Source: Methylobacterium terrae (GTDB taxonomy: Bacteria; Pseudomonadota; Alphaproteobacteria; Rhizobiales; Beijerinckiaceae). From it: a stretch of DNA of 64,000 nt. Below are positions 1 to 9,276 of this stretch, piece by piece (within the stretch, counting starts at the first letter, position 1; every line of letters begins with the position of its first letter). The notes below the pieces were generated by a model. It searched no databases. It was given only the letters and a program-made list of their open reading frames with translations, and was not told where the DNA came from. Both the position numbers and the translations under genes were made by a program. The stretch covers positions 3,992,001-4,056,000 of the forward strand of contig NZ_CP029553.1 in NCBI RefSeq assembly GCF_003173755.1, written 5' to 3'.

Positions 1-752
1 CCCGCCAGTCGCCGGCCGCGATCGACGGGGTCGCGGTGCGGGTGTTCTCGCCCGACGAGACGGATCCGCGGATCGCCGACGACCTCGGCCGAGCCGACGC
101 GATCCTGGTGTCGATCCCGCCGGATTCCGGCCACGACCCGGCGCTCGCCGCCTTTGCCGACGCCATCGCCACGAGCCCGGCGCGGTGGATCGGCTACCTC
201 TCGACCATCGGGGTCTACGGCGACCAGGGCGGCGCCTGGATCGACGAGGCGACGCCGCCCTCCCCCACCCACCAGCGCACCCGCGACCGGGTGGCGGCGG
301 AAGACGCCTGGCTCGCCCTCGGAGCGCGGGCGGGCAAGGCGGTGCAGGTGTTCCGGCTGTCGGGCATCTACGGTCCGGGGCGCAACGCCTTCGAGAAGCT
401 GCGGCAGGGCAAGGCGCAGCGCATCGTCAAGCCGGGCCAGGTGTTCAACCGCATCCATGTCGACGACATCGCGACGGTGCTGGCCGCCTCCCTCGACAAT
501 CCGCGCCCGGGCGCGGTCTACAACGTCACCGACGACGAGCCGGCGCCGCCCCAGGACGTGACCGCCTTCGCGGCCGACCTCGCCGGGTTGGCCCTGCCCC
601 CGGCGGTGGATTTCGACACCGCCGCCTTGAGCCCGATGGCGCGCAGCTTCTACGGCGAGAACAAGCGGGTGCGGAACCGGCTGATCCGGGAGGAGCTGGG
701 GGTCGCGCTGGCATATCCGACGTATCGGGAGGGGTTGCGAGGGCTGGTGTAG
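1..752 (+). CDS. NAD-dependent epimerase/dehydratase-like protein (5' partial)
   Basis: The frame is open to the left edge, so the true start and the N-terminal nucleotide-binding glycine motif lie outside the window; the first possible in-window start is GTG at 36. The visible part has the extended short-chain dehydrogenase (SDR) pattern seen in YeeZ-type proteins: a strand-end VSIPP segment, a YLSTIGVYGD segment where family members carry the active-site Ser/Tyr region, then RLSGIYGPGRN and a NRIHVDDIA segment typical of NAD(P)-dependent sugar-nucleotide epimerases and dehydratases. It ends in a short helical tail. It probably acts in the cytoplasm; the substrate cannot be predicted. The next gene starts 9 bases downstream on the same strand, so the two may be co-transcribed. 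Confidence 0.85.
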   Translation, partial: RQSPAAIDGVAVRVFSPDETDPRIADDLGRADAILVSIPPDSGHDPALAAFADAIATSPARWIGYLSTIGVYGDQGGAWIDEATPPSPTHQRTRDRVAAEDAWLALGARAGKAVQVFRLSGIYGPGRNAFEKLRQGKAQRIVKPGQVFNRIHVDDIATVLAASLDNPRPGAVYNVTDDEPAPPQDVTAFAADLAGLALPPAVDFDTAALSPMARSFYGENKRVRNRLIREELGVALAYPTYREGLRGLV

Positions 753-761
753 CGGCCCGTC

Positions 762-1409
762 ATGTCCGGCTCACCGGCTCCCATGGTGGTTGCGGTCGGC
801 GGTTCGGGCCGGCACGCTCGCGTGGTGCTGGAGGCCGCCGATCTCGCCGGGCTACCGGTCCACGGCGTCCTGTCGGATGATCTGGGTACCGGCGAATCGT
901 TCTTCGGATCGCATCGCGTCCTCGGCGGGCTCGACCGCCTTCGCGATCGGGCCTTCCTGCAAGGCTCCCGAGTCCATCTCGGGACTGGTGATCGGGCCGT
1001 GCGGCGGTCGATGGCAGAGCTGGTTCAGGCCGGTGGGGGACGACTCGGCACGATCATCCACCCCGCCGGCATCGTGTCCCCGAGTGCCGTGATCTCTGCG
1101 GGAGCATTCATCGCGGCCGGCGCGATCGTGGGCGTCGGCGCCGTCCTGGCGGAGGCCTGCCTCGTCAATACGGGCGCGAGCATCGACCACGATTACCGGC
1201 TCGACTTCAGGGTGTGCGTCGGTCCGGGGGCACGGCTCGCCGGGACGGTCCGGTGCGAGGCCGACGTCCATATCGGGCTTGGCGCCTGCATCCTGCAGGG
1301 ATTACGGCTCGGCCGGGGCGCGGTCGTCGGCGCGGGCGCCGTCGTCACGCGGGATGTCGCGGCCGGCCAGACCGTCGTGGGTTGCCCGGCCCGACCTTTG
1401 AAGCGGTGA
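762..1409 (+). CDS. NeuD/PglD-type sugar O- or N-acetyltransferase
   Basis: The 215-residue protein has a PglD-type N-terminal domain (VAVGGSGRHARVV near residue 9) followed from about residue 95 by hexapeptide repeats of the left-handed beta-helix type, such as VISAGAFIAAGAIVGVGAVL and GRGAVVGAGAVVTRDV. This is the NeuD/PglD family, which acetylates sugars or sialic-acid-like molecules used in surface glycans. The conserved His of the family is plausibly in TGASIDHDYRL (near residue 145). An alternative ATG at 783 would remove seven residues. It follows the epimerase-like gene closely, and both could serve surface polysaccharide synthesis, but no glycosyltransferase is visible nearby. Acetyl-CoA as donor is family knowledge; the acceptor is unknown. 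Confidence 0.85.
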   Translation: MSGSPAPMVVAVGGSGRHARVVLEAADLAGLPVHGVLSDDLGTGESFFGSHRVLGGLDRLRDRAFLQGSRVHLGTGDRAVRRSMAELVQAGGGRLGTIIHPAGIVSPSAVISAGAFIAAGAIVGVGAVLAEACLVNTGASIDHDYRLDFRVCVGPGARLAGTVRCEADVHIGLGACILQGLRLGRGAVVGAGAVVTRDVAAGQTVVGCPARPLKR

Positions 1410-1482
1410 CCGAATCCTCCACGATATGATGCCGAACGACACCGCACGTCGTCATGGCAGCCATCGAGATCGGAACACCGCG

Positions 1483-1935
1483 ATGTCCCGGACGCGCACC
1501 CATCCCGGAAAATATCCGCTCACGGGATACCGGGGGCCGCTGACTCTCAGCGCCGGCCAGCTCGCGGACGCGCTCGGCCTACCGCGATCCTGCTTCAATG
1601 ACAGTGTCCGCGAGCGCCCGTGCGTCGATGCCGACACGGCACTGCGGCTCGGCCGCGACTTCGGCACGACCGCCCAGTTCTGGATCAACATGCGGACGAC
1701 CCACGATCGTGCGGAGGCGGCCGATCCGTCCAGGAACACGCCCCGGCCGGCGTCTCGACTTAAAACAGGCCGAGAGGCGCCCGCTCACGCCGCGTGCCGC
1801 CCCGCCTCGGCGCCGAAATGCCCGATATACCGCTTGGCGATGGCCTCGACCGGCAGCACCACGAACACGTCGGTCGTGCCGAACTGGCGATCGACCACCG
1901 CGCCGTCGCCGAAGGTGGCGCCGACCCGCAGGTAG
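1483..1935 (+). pseudogene. Decayed HigA-family antitoxin
   Basis: From ATG 1483 the first 80 or so residues match the HigA/VapI antidote layout: an HPG start, SAGQLADALGLP as the recognition helix region, then VDADTALRLGRDFGTTAQFW and an INM..HDR segment that in HigA is FWLNLQ..YDL. The normal protein ends soon after this point (about 100 residues). Here the frame runs on in low-complexity sequence to 1935 and overlaps the 3' end of the convergent acyltransferase by about 150 bases, so the original stop seems to be lost. The first 20 residues after HPG also look altered. No HigB-like toxin is visible before it. It could still be an expressed orphan antitoxin with a random tail. Confidence 0.5.
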
Positions 1936-2783
1936 CCCTTGATCAGGGGCGGCAGGGCCTGGAGGGCGGCCTTGGGGTCGATCGCCTCGCGGCTGAGGCG
2001 GTCCATGGCGACGTGGCGGTTAGGCAACGCGCGGGCGCGCCAGCCCTCGGGGGCGCGGGCGAAGTGGTGGAGGAAGCTCAAGGGCAGCGCGAGGCGGTCC
2101 GGGTCGGTGCCCTCCAGGCTGGCGCAGCCGAGCATCGCGTCGATGCGGTGGTGAAGCACGTAGGTCCAGATGCCGTGCCAGAGCAATTCGACGGTGCGCT
2201 TGGTGCGGTAGGGCCCGAGCACGCAGGAGCGACCGAGCTCCAGCACCCTTTTGCCGGCATTGGCCTCGAGCACCGGACCCAGATCGTACTCGCCGGCGGT
2301 GTAGAAGCCGAAATGCCGGTCGGCCTGCTCCTGGCGCAGCAGGCGGTAGGTCCCGACGACCCGGGGCTTGGGCTTGCGGAAGGGCTTCTGCTCCTGGGCG
2401 TCGTGGTCGATCACCAGGAGGTGGTCGCAGACCGCGTCGTACTCGTCGGCGTCGCGGCGCTTGAGCAGGGCGAGGCCGGTCGGGATCGCCGCCATCTCCT
2501 CGTAGAAGACGCGGTAGCGCAGGCGCTGGGCCCGCTTGACCTCCTTCGGCGTCGTCGCGAGGCGCACCTCGAGGGAGCCGATGCGGCCGAGGACCGGGTC
2601 GAGGCCGGGGGTCTCGAAGTGCCTGAGGCGCGGGAAGAGCCGCGCGGATTGGCCGAACCCCTGGCCGAACCCCTTGAGGTGGATGCCGCCTTCCGCGGCA
2701 CGACCCAGGAGGCGGGTCAGGGGAATGCCGGGCGGAGCATCGCGGCCGTCGCCGGCCGGGAAGCGGGTGAGGAACGGAACCAT
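1785..2783 (-). CDS. GNAT-fold acyltransferase, OlsB/hemolysin-like
   Basis: A 332-residue protein from ATG 2783; a TTG at 2861 would add 26 low-complexity residues and is less likely. It shows the Acetyltransf_5 pattern of OlsB-type ornithine acyl-ACP N-acyltransferases and hemolysin-like proteins: a [25 protein letters not shown] region (here described by its key residues RLRYRVF), a CDHLLVID segment, VVGTYRLLR, and [12 protein letters not shown]. OlsB proteins use acyl-ACP to make lyso-ornithine lipid precursors, and similar proteins occur widely in Hyphomicrobiales. No olsA-like gene is adjacent, so an ornithine lipid role is inference. It is convergent with the decayed HigA gene and stands alone on this strand. 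Confidence 0.8.
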   Translation of the reverse strand: MVPFLTRFPAGDGRDAPPGIPLTRLLGRAAEGGIHLKGFGQGFGQSARLFPRLRHFETPGLDPVLGRIGSLEVRLATTPKEVKRAQRLRYRVFYEEMAAIPTGLALLKRRDADEYDAVCDHLLVIDHDAQEQKPFRKPKPRVVGTYRLLRQEQADRHFGFYTAGEYDLGPVLEANAGKRVLELGRSCVLGPYRTKRTVELLWHGIWTYVLHHRIDAMLGCASLEGTDPDRLALPLSFLHHFARAPEGWRARALPNRHVAMDRLSREAIDPKAALQALPPLIKGYLRVGATFGDGAVVDRQFGTTDVFVVLPVEAIAKRYIGHFGAEAGRHAA

Positions 2784-2951
2784 GGTCGAGGCATCCCGTG
2801 CGGCGCCGACCGATCCGGCGCCCGTCGACGCGGTCGCCGCGACCGCCCCGCGTGCCGACAAGACACCACGAAGGCAGTACGGGAATATGACAGGGGTTTA
2901 CAAGAACCCTCAACGAGTTGGCGGGGCGATGGCGCCCCGCCCGCCCGCGAA

Positions 2952-3350
2952 TCAGACGAACTGGCCGAGGCCCGGGACCGAGCCGACGATCGGGCCCATC
3001 ACGTCCTCGCCGGCCTTCTCGCGGCCGTAGGCGAACAGCTCGCGGCCGAGCGGCTGCATCTGTCCCATCGGCACGCCGGCCGACATCAGCTTCTGGCCGA
3101 GCGCCATCACGCCGCCGCCCATCATGCCGCCGAGCATGCCCATCAGGCCGCCGCCGCCCTCGCCGGGGCCGCCGTCGCCCGACTGGGCGATCGCCGTCTC
3201 GGCGCCCGGCATGGCGGCGATCAGCTTACCGACCTCCTCGGCCGGGCCCTCCTTCTGCAGGAAGGCCAGGATGAGCCCGATCGCCTTCTGGGCCGTGGTC
3301 GCGTCGAGTCCCGTGGCCTGCGTCACCCGGGCAACAAGCTCTTCCATCAT
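2952..3350 (-). CDS. Small Gly/Met-rich protein of unknown function
   Basis: A protein of about 132 residues starting at one of two adjacent ATG codons (3350 or 3347) behind a GGGAG ribosome binding site. The N-terminal half is a helical domain ([14 protein letters not shown], then [10 protein letters not shown]), reminiscent of the helical DUF2267-like proteins, followed by a flexible Gly/Met segment ([18 protein letters not shown]) and a short tail ending GLGQFV. There is no signal peptide. Proteins of this layout are common in alphaproteobacteria without an assigned role. It is divergent from rplU across about 275 bases that contain the ribosomal-protein promoter. The coding assignment is firm; the family name is tentative. 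Confidence 0.75.
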   Translation of the reverse strand: MMEELVARVTQATGLDATTAQKAIGLILAFLQKEGPAEEVGKLIAAMPGAETAIAQSGDGGPGEGGGGLMGMLGGMMGGGVMALGQKLMSAGVPMGQMQPLGRELFAYGREKAGEDVMGPIVGSVPGLGQFV

Positions 3351-3461
3351 GGTCTCCCGCACGTCTCGCGTGCGACCTGCCGGCCGGCACGCCGCCGGGC
3401 GGTCTTCGGCGAAGGTCGCCATGAAATCAAGGCGCGGCGGAGAAACCGGGGTGCGACGGCG

Positions 3462-3490
3462 TTGACAGACGGCGCCCGCGCCCGTAACGG
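3462..3490 (+). promoter_or_regulatory. Predicted housekeeping promoter of rplU-rpmA
   Basis: A perfect TTGACA -35 hexamer at 3462-3467 is followed by a 17-base spacer and TAACGG at 3485-3490, a weak -10 of the kind tolerated in GC-rich alphaproteobacteria. The start point would be near 3497, leaving a leader of about 130 bases before rplU. The call rests on the -35 match and on position. Confidence 0.5.
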
Positions 3491-3626
3491 TGACGTCTGG
3501 CGCGCGGACCGTAAAGGCCCGCGCGCCGTCGCGTTCGCGGCAGCCCCGACGGGGCCCCGGACGTCAACTGTCAAAAAGACGACCCCGGCGATGAGCCGGA
3601 GGCCGGATGGAACACGGACGAGAACG

Positions 3627-3944
3627 ATGTTCGCAGTGATCAAGACCGGCGGCAAGCAGTACCGCGTCGCCGCCAACGACGTCATCACGATCGAGAAGCT
3701 CGAGGGCGAGGCCGGCACCGCGGTCACCTTCGGCGAGGTGCTGCTGTTCACCGACGGCGCCGGCGCGACCCAGGTCGGCGCCCCGCTGGTCTCGGGCGTC
3801 AGCGTCGCCGGCGAGATCGTGAAGCAGGCCCGCGGCCCGAAGGTCATCGCCTTCAAGAAGCGCCGCCGCCAGAACTCGCGCTGCAAGCGCGGTCACCGCC
3901 AGGACCTCACCGTGGTCCGCGTCACGGGCATCAGCGCCGCGTAA
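3627..3944 (+). CDS. rplU: 50S ribosomal protein L21 (bL21)
   Basis: The 105-residue protein starts [14 protein letters not shown], the signature bL21 N-terminus, and contains the conserved [16 protein letters not shown] and [21 protein letters not shown] region that contacts 23S rRNA. Length and sequence are typical of the family. It begins at ATG 3627 and is followed 43 bases later by rpmA, the usual bacterial pair; the predicted promoter at 3462 probably drives both. Its product is a structural component of the large ribosomal subunit. Confidence 0.98.
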   Translation: MFAVIKTGGKQYRVAANDVITIEKLEGEAGTAVTFGEVLLFTDGAGATQVGAPLVSGVSVAGEIVKQARGPKVIAFKKRRRQNSRCKRGHRQDLTVVRVTGISAA

Positions 3945-3987
3945 AGCTGGCCGCGAGCCCTTTTTCCAGAATTCAGGAGTTAGCCCC

Positions 3988-4269
3988 ATGGCTCACAAGA
4001 AGGCAGGCGGTTCGTCCCGCAACGGTCGCGATTCGGCCGGTCGTCGTCTCGGCGTGAAGAAGTTCGGCAGCGAGGCCGTCCTCGCCGGCAACATCATCGT
4101 GCGTCAGCGCGGCACCAAGTGGCATCCCGGCGTCAACGTCGGCATGGGCACCGACCACACCCTGTTCGCCCTCACCGCCGGCAAGGTGCAATTCATTACC
4201 AAACGAGGCCGCGCCTTCGTAACGGTCGTCGCCAACGACGCCGCCCCGGCCCTGGAGGCCGCAGAGTAA
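3988..4269 (+). CDS. rpmA: 50S ribosomal protein L27 (bL27)
   Basis: A 93-residue protein beginning [16 protein letters not shown], the canonical bL27 N-terminus whose flexible tail reaches the peptidyl transferase centre, followed by [23 protein letters not shown] and KWHPG. There is no cleavable N-terminal extension of the Firmicutes type. The start at 3988 lies behind a good AGGAG site 9 bases upstream. A strong stem-loop about 105 bases downstream (4374-4402) probably ends the rplU-rpmA transcript. Confidence 0.98.
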   Translation: MAHKKAGGSSRNGRDSAGRRLGVKKFGSEAVLAGNIIVRQRGTKWHPGVNVGMGTDHTLFALTAGKVQFITKRGRAFVTVVANDAAPALEAAE

Positions 4270-4373
4270 TCCGACGGAGCCAGTGACGAGGGAGCTCCGC
4301 CGGTGTCCCCACACCGACCCGGCAGCTCCTGCTCACTCCGGCCCCGAAACGGCCGAGCTTCGAGCGAGAACCG

Positions 4374-4402
4374 AAGGGAAGGTGGGGCACCACCTTCCCT
4401 TT
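4374..4402 (+). terminator. Stem-loop terminator after rpmA
   Basis: A perfect 12-base-pair stem (AAGGGAAGGTGG, 4374-4385) pairs with 4390-4401 around a GGCA loop. It is followed by only a short T run (TTTCG), so intrinsic termination may be partial, but the position between rpmA and the next gene fits. Confidence 0.6.
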
Positions 4403-4460
4403 CGTCGTTCTCGTAACCGCGCCCGAGCGGGAGGCTCTGGGTTCGGATCGGAGTCAGGCG

Positions 4461-5096
4461 ATGTTTCCCGACCTCACCCGCGACGATGTCTTCCGGCTCG
4501 AGACCCGGAGGCTGTGGCTGCGCTGGGCCCGCCAGGCCGACGCGCAAGCCCTCGTCCGCTTCGCCGGTGAGAAAGCCGTAGCCGGGATGACCGCCCGCAT
4601 TCCGCATCCGCTCGATCCGCCGGCCGTGGACAATTTCATCCTCGACTCGCGGCAGGCCAATGCGGACGGCCGGGCGCTGATCATGGCGATCACGCCGCGG
4701 CGGTACCCGACCCAGGCGATCGGCGTCGTCAGCATCGCGCCCGATCCGGAGGGCGGCGCCCCGCATCTCGGCTACTGGCTCGGCACGCCGCACTGGGGCC
4801 AGGGGCTGGCCACGGAAGCCGCGCGGGCGATGATCGACGCCTTCTTCGCCTATACGGAAGGGGGCGAGCTCGGCTCGTCCGCCCGGGTGGTGAACCCGGC
4901 GTCCCGGCGGGTGCTGGAGAAGTGCGGCTTCGCCTCGGTCGGCTCCGGCCTCCAGGCTTTCCCGGCCCGCGGCGGCGTCTTCCCGGTCGACCGCTTCCGG
5001 CTCGACCGGCGGGCCTGGGACAGCCTGAAGACCTGGCACGCGGCGGGCCTCGTCTTCGCCCGCCACGACGGGCCGGAATGCCGGCCCGGCGCCTGA
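4461..5096 (+). CDS. GNAT family N-acetyltransferase (RimJ/RimL-like)
   Basis: The 211-residue protein opens with the RimJ/RimL-type pattern (RLETRRLWLRWARQADAQALVRF) and has the acetyl-CoA binding region LGYWLGTPHWGQGLATEAARAM, in which GQGLAT replaces the classic Q/RxxGxG/A motif. It continues with VNPASRRVLEKCGF, the usual C-terminal helix and strand of this family. The start at 4461 has a GGAG site about 9 bases upstream. This family acetylates protein N-termini, tRNA modifications or small amines; the target is unknown. The gene sits between rpmA and obgE in the same direction, an arrangement I recognise from Methylobacterium-like genomes. Confidence 0.9.
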   Translation: MFPDLTRDDVFRLETRRLWLRWARQADAQALVRFAGEKAVAGMTARIPHPLDPPAVDNFILDSRQANADGRALIMAITPRRYPTQAIGVVSIAPDPEGGAPHLGYWLGTPHWGQGLATEAARAMIDAFFAYTEGGELGSSARVVNPASRRVLEKCGFASVGSGLQAFPARGGVFPVDRFRLDRRAWDSLKTWHAAGLVFARHDGPECRPGA

Positions 5097-6191
<1,095 letters not shown>

Positions 6192-6240
6192 AGGACGCGT
6201 GGGGGAGGCGCTAGATTCGACGCCGTCAGGAGTCGTCCCC

Positions 6241-6527
6241 ATGACCGATCCTCTGATCATCGACAGCGACGAGACGCTGCAGCTCGCCCAGCGTCTCGCG
6301 GAGTGTCTCGGGACCACGCCGGGCGATGCCGTGGCGCAGGCGTGCGGGCCTATGACGAGACGCCGGCGGCGGCGCGTGCGTTTACGGCTCCACGACAGCC
6401 TCTTCGCGATCCGGAGGCCATCATCGCCCATATCCTTGCACTCGGCGCGGCCGCACGGGCCGAGCTTCCGCCGGGGACGAACTCCGATCACGGCGATCTG
6501 TACGACGAGGACGGGCTGCCGCGATAA
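6241..6527 (+). pseudogene. Frameshifted VapB-type antitoxin
   Basis: ATG 6241 has an AGGAG site upstream and opens a VapB-like protein (LIIDSDETLQLAQRLAE.LGTTPGDAVAQA). After 6342 the frame is wrong: restoring a single base at about 6342-6343 joins it to VRAYDETPAAARAF and on to the C-terminus NSDHGDLYDEDGLPR ending at 6527. The same C-terminal motif ([14 protein letters not shown]) ends the intact antitoxin 25 bases downstream, so this is a broken tandem copy. A sequencing error is possible. Without repair the frame runs on to 6645 in unrelated sequence. Confidence 0.75.
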
Positions 6528-6551
6528 AGGCGGATCGAGACGGAGCAATCG

Positions 6552-6821
6552 ATGGCGAAGCGGCTCATCATCGACGACGATGAAATCGTCGACATCGCCG
6601 AGCGTATGGCAAGGCGTCTCGGCACGACGCCTAACGATGTCGTGACACGCCTCCTGCGCGAAGCAGAACCTCGGGCATCTGCCGAGATCTCGCTTACCCC
6701 CGCACAGCAGGCGGATTACGATGCCCTGCGTGCCCTCGTGAAGGATGTGGCCCGGTTTAGACAGCCCGGCGCAACCTCGGATCACTCCGACTTCTACGAC
6801 GAGAACGGCCTGCCGGTATGA
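6552..6821 (+). CDS. vapB: VapB-type antitoxin (Rv0623-like family)
   Basis: An 89-residue protein starting MAKRLIIDDDEIVDIAERMARRLG, with the short ribbon-helix DNA-binding N-terminus of Rv0623-type antitoxins (RRLGTTPNDVVTRLL) and a C-terminal toxin-binding tail [19 protein letters not shown] site lies 7 bases before ATG 6552. Its stop overlaps the toxin start by 4 bases (ATGA at 6818-6821), giving translational coupling typical of type II toxin-antitoxin operons. It should neutralise the PIN toxin and repress its own operon. It is a paralogue of the frameshifted copy directly upstream. Confidence 0.9.
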   Translation: MAKRLIIDDDEIVDIAERMARRLGTTPNDVVTRLLREAEPRASAEISLTPAQQADYDALRALVKDVARFRQPGATSDHSDFYDENGLPV

Positions 6822-7216
6822 TCGCCCTCGACACGTCCGCGCTCGTCGCAATCGCGATGGACGAGGCGGAGGGCGAGACCTTCTCGCAGATCATTGCGGT
6901 GAGCGGCTCGGCGATCGTCGGGATGCCGACCCTGCTCGAGACCCACATGGTCCTCGAAGGCCGTTTGCCGGGGGGTGCCAAGTACTTCCTTGATCGCCTG
7001 CTGCTTGTCCCATCCGTCCGCATGATCGATTTCGACCACCGGATGCTTCAGGCTGCCACCGACGCCTTTCTTCGCTTCGGCCGGGGCCGCGGGCATCCAG
7101 CGCGGTTGAACATGGGGGACTGCATGGCTTACGCGGTAGCCAGGACCCAGGACCTGCCGCTCCTCTTCAAGGGGAACGACTTCGTCCACACGGACCTGAC
7201 GCCCGCCGCACCCTGA
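6818..7216 (+). CDS. vapC: VapC-type PIN-domain toxin ribonuclease
   Basis: A 132-residue PIN domain starting [12 protein letters not shown]. The acidic residues expected for Mg-dependent RNase activity are all present: Asp5, Glu41 (TLLETHMVL), Asp101 (NMGDCMAYA) and Asp121 (GNDF), so the toxin looks active. Family members cleave tRNA or rRNA and stop translation when the antitoxin is lost. It overlaps vapB by 4 bases. proB begins only 11 bases after its stop, so read-through from the toxin-antitoxin operon into proB is possible. Confidence 0.93.
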   Translation: MIALDTSALVAIAMDEAEGETFSQIIAVSGSAIVGMPTLLETHMVLEGRLPGGAKYFLDRLLLVPSVRMIDFDHRMLQAATDAFLRFGRGRGHPARLNMGDCMAYAVARTQDLPLLFKGNDFVHTDLTPAAP

Positions 7217-7227
7217 TCCCCGGTTCC

Positions 7228-8379
7228 ATGTCCACGCTCTCCGCCCACCGCCCGCCCGAGACCCCCACCCTCGACCAGTTCCGCCGCGTCGTGCTCAAGG
7301 TCGGCTCGGCGCTCCTCGTCGACCGGGCGCGGGGGCGGCTGCGGCATGCCTGGCTGGCGGCGCTCGCCGAGGACATCGCCGACCTGCACGGCCGCGGCGT
7401 CGACGTGCTGGTGGTCTCCTCCGGCTCGATCGCGCTCGGGCGCACCGTGCTCAACCTCAGTCCCGGGCCGTTGCGCCTGGAGGAGAGCCAGGCCGCGGCG
7501 GCAGTGGGGCAGATCGCGCTCGCCCGGCACTGGTCGGAGGCGCTCGCCCATCACGGCATCGTCGCCGGCCAGATCCTGGTGACGCCGCAGGACACCGAGG
7601 AGCGCCGGCGCTACCTCAACGCGCGGGCCACCACCCTGAAGCTCCTGGAGGAACGCGCCGTCCCGGTCGTCAACGAGAACGACACCGTCGCGACCTCGGA
7701 GATCCGCTACGGCGACAACGACCGCCTCGCGGCGCGCGTCGCCACGATGATCGGCGCCGACCTGCTGGTGCTGTTCTCCGACATCGACGGGCTCTACACC
7801 GCCCCGCCGGCGAGCGACCCGAATGCCGAGCATCTGCCGGTGATCGCCCGGATCACCCCGGAGATCGACGCCATGGCGGGGGGACCGGCCTCGGAACTGT
7901 CGCGCGGCGGCATGCGCACCAAGGTCGAGGCGGCCAAGATCGCGATCTCGGGCGGCACCCAGATGATGATCGCCGACGGGCGGGTGAAGAACCCGCTCAA
8001 GGCGGTGGCGAACGGCGCCCGCTGCTCGTGGTTCCTCGCCGGATCGACGCCGGGGGCTGCCCGCAAGACCTGGATCGCCGGGTCGCTGGAGCCCCGCGGC
8101 ACCCTGACGATCGATGGCGGCGCGGCGCGTGCCCTCCAGGGCGGGGCGAGCCTGCTGCCGGTCGGCGTCCGGCGGGTCGAGGGCAGCTTCGGCCGCGGCG
8201 ACGCGGTGACGATCCGGGCCGAGGACGGCACGGTGCTCGCCCGCGGCCTCGTCGCCTACGACAGCGAGGACGCGGCGCGGATCGTCGGGCGGTCGAGCCG
8301 GGAGATCGAGGCGGTGCTGGGCTATCCGGGCCGGGCCGCGATGGTGCACCGGGACGACCTGGCGGTGGTGGGGGATTGA
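7228..8379 (+). CDS. proB: Glutamate 5-kinase
   Basis: The 383-residue protein has an amino-acid kinase domain followed by a PUA domain, the full-length layout of bacterial ProB. Visible motifs are [11 protein letters not shown] (Lys24), [21 protein letters not shown], the nucleotide loop [12 protein letters not shown] and [14 protein letters not shown]. The PUA domain occupies roughly residues 280-370. It phosphorylates glutamate in the first step of proline synthesis and is normally feedback-inhibited by proline. It lies after obgE, a common alphaproteobacterial order, although here a vapBC module has been inserted between them. proA is not next to it in this window. Confidence 0.96.
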   Translation: MSTLSAHRPPETPTLDQFRRVVLKVGSALLVDRARGRLRHAWLAALAEDIADLHGRGVDVLVVSSGSIALGRTVLNLSPGPLRLEESQAAAAVGQIALARHWSEALAHHGIVAGQILVTPQDTEERRRYLNARATTLKLLEERAVPVVNENDTVATSEIRYGDNDRLAARVATMIGADLLVLFSDIDGLYTAPPASDPNAEHLPVIARITPEIDAMAGGPASELSRGGMRTKVEAAKIAISGGTQMMIADGRVKNPLKAVANGARCSWFLAGSTPGAARKTWIAGSLEPRGTLTIDGGAARALQGGASLLPVGVRRVEGSFGRGDAVTIRAEDGTVLARGLVAYDSEDAARIVGRSSREIEAVLGYPGRAAMVHRDDLAVVGD

Positions 8380-8443
8380 GGACGAGGGCCGTCCACCGCC
8401 GACTCTGCCAACCCTCGATGTCCATCTCGGGGCCGCGCAGCGG

Positions 8444-8555
8444 AACCCGGGATCCATAAACGCCGACGATACCGAATGAGGTGAGTGGCGTTCCGCTTCT
8501 TCCTGAAGCGTCGACGGTCATGGATCCCGGGTTCTCGCCTTCGGCGGTCCCGGGA
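8444..8555. repeat. REP-like palindromic intergenic repeat pair
   Basis: Between proB and the next gene, a 14-base arm (AACCCGGGATCCAT, 8444-8457) is repeated in perfect inverted form at 8520-8533. The right unit itself folds: ATCCCGGG at 8523-8530 pairs with CCCGGGAT at 8548-8555 around an inner CGCC/GGCG stem. The whole 331-base gap (8380-8710) shows no gene. The pattern is that of REP-type or bacterial MITE repeats common in Hyphomicrobiales; copy number cannot be judged from one window. Confidence 0.6.
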
Positions 8556-8710
8556 TGACGCGGAGGGTGGCGGAACCGTCGCGTGCGTCGGTCTCGCGCC
8601 GCCGCGCAACACCCCAAACACCAAGAAGGCGCCTGAGGGGCGTTTGCCGCCCCTGGCGCCTTGCTTTGAACCGTGGAGTGCATCACCCCGGGCGAACCGG
8701 GGCGTCGCGA

Positions 8711-8923
8711 TCAGCAGAAGTGCTGGCCGATGCGGCGCTCGAGATCGTCGGTGATGCGGCCGCCGTTGGTCTCGACGTACTCGCCGATCTGGCGCTCCAG
8801 GCGGCGCTGGTTGGCGGCGTGGATCGCGTGGACCATGCGGCTGACGAGGGTGAGGATGCCGGGCTCCATGTCGGAGCGCTCCTCGACGGGGCTGATGAGC
8901 GAGTGGGTGATGACCGCGAGCAT
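8711..8923 (-). CDS. Small conserved alphaproteobacterial protein, unknown function
   Basis: A 70-residue protein from ATG 8923 with a clear AGGAG site 7 bases upstream. It begins MLAVITHSLISPVEE, has a helical middle (LTLVSRMVHAIHAANQRRLERQIGEYV) here noted by its key basic and aromatic residues, and ends RRIGQHFC. There is no signal peptide, membrane helix or recognised domain. The helices are amphipathic, suggesting a small protein-binding or DNA-associated role, but no function can be assigned. It is divergent from the homospermidine synthase gene. Confidence 0.7.
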   Translation of the reverse strand: MLAVITHSLISPVEERSDMEPGILTLVSRMVHAIHAANQRRLERQIGEYVETNGGRITDDLERRIGQHFC

Positions 8924-9276
8924 CGGGATCTCCTGTGAGATTGCGCGCGGGCGTTTCCGGTGTTCTTGTTGCAACGCAATATGGACCCTGCCGCGCCGCA
9001 CACAAGCGTCGCCGCTGCAGCGGCGCCATGCGAATCCGGCATGCCGAGTCCGACGGTGCGGTTAACCCGGTGGTCACGCTTCAGTGTGGCGGGCCAACGG
9101 GTTGCCCGGGGTTGACCCCGGGGACCCGACGCGTCAATCACCCCTCGCCTGTCCCCGTCGCCCGCGCGTCATGCTGGCCTGCTAGGCGAGCCGACCGGCC
9201 GCGGGGAGCTTTTCCCCACGGGCGGGGCACATCGTCGGACACGATCCGCAACCACATCCTGGAGACCTCGAGCGCC
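8924..9276. other. Divergent intergenic region before homospermidine synthase
   Basis: A 353-base spacer with no convincing gene. It holds a tight 8-base-pair palindrome (CCCGGGGT/ACCCCGGG, 9105-9122, two-base loop) and a small GGGGA/TCCCC stem near 9203-9217. Promoters for the two divergent genes must lie here, but no clear -35/-10 pair was found. Confidence 0.4.

Noticed and set aside
1794..3944. 716-residue plus-strand open frame across the acyltransferase and rplU
   Set aside because: It reads through the antisense of the acyltransferase and joins the real rplU frame only at its end. The first part has no family features; the rplU ATG at 3627 is the true start.
7217..7227. Possible attachment site next to vapBC
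   Set aside because: No tRNA, integrase or direct repeat flanks the module; only 11 bases separate it from proB.
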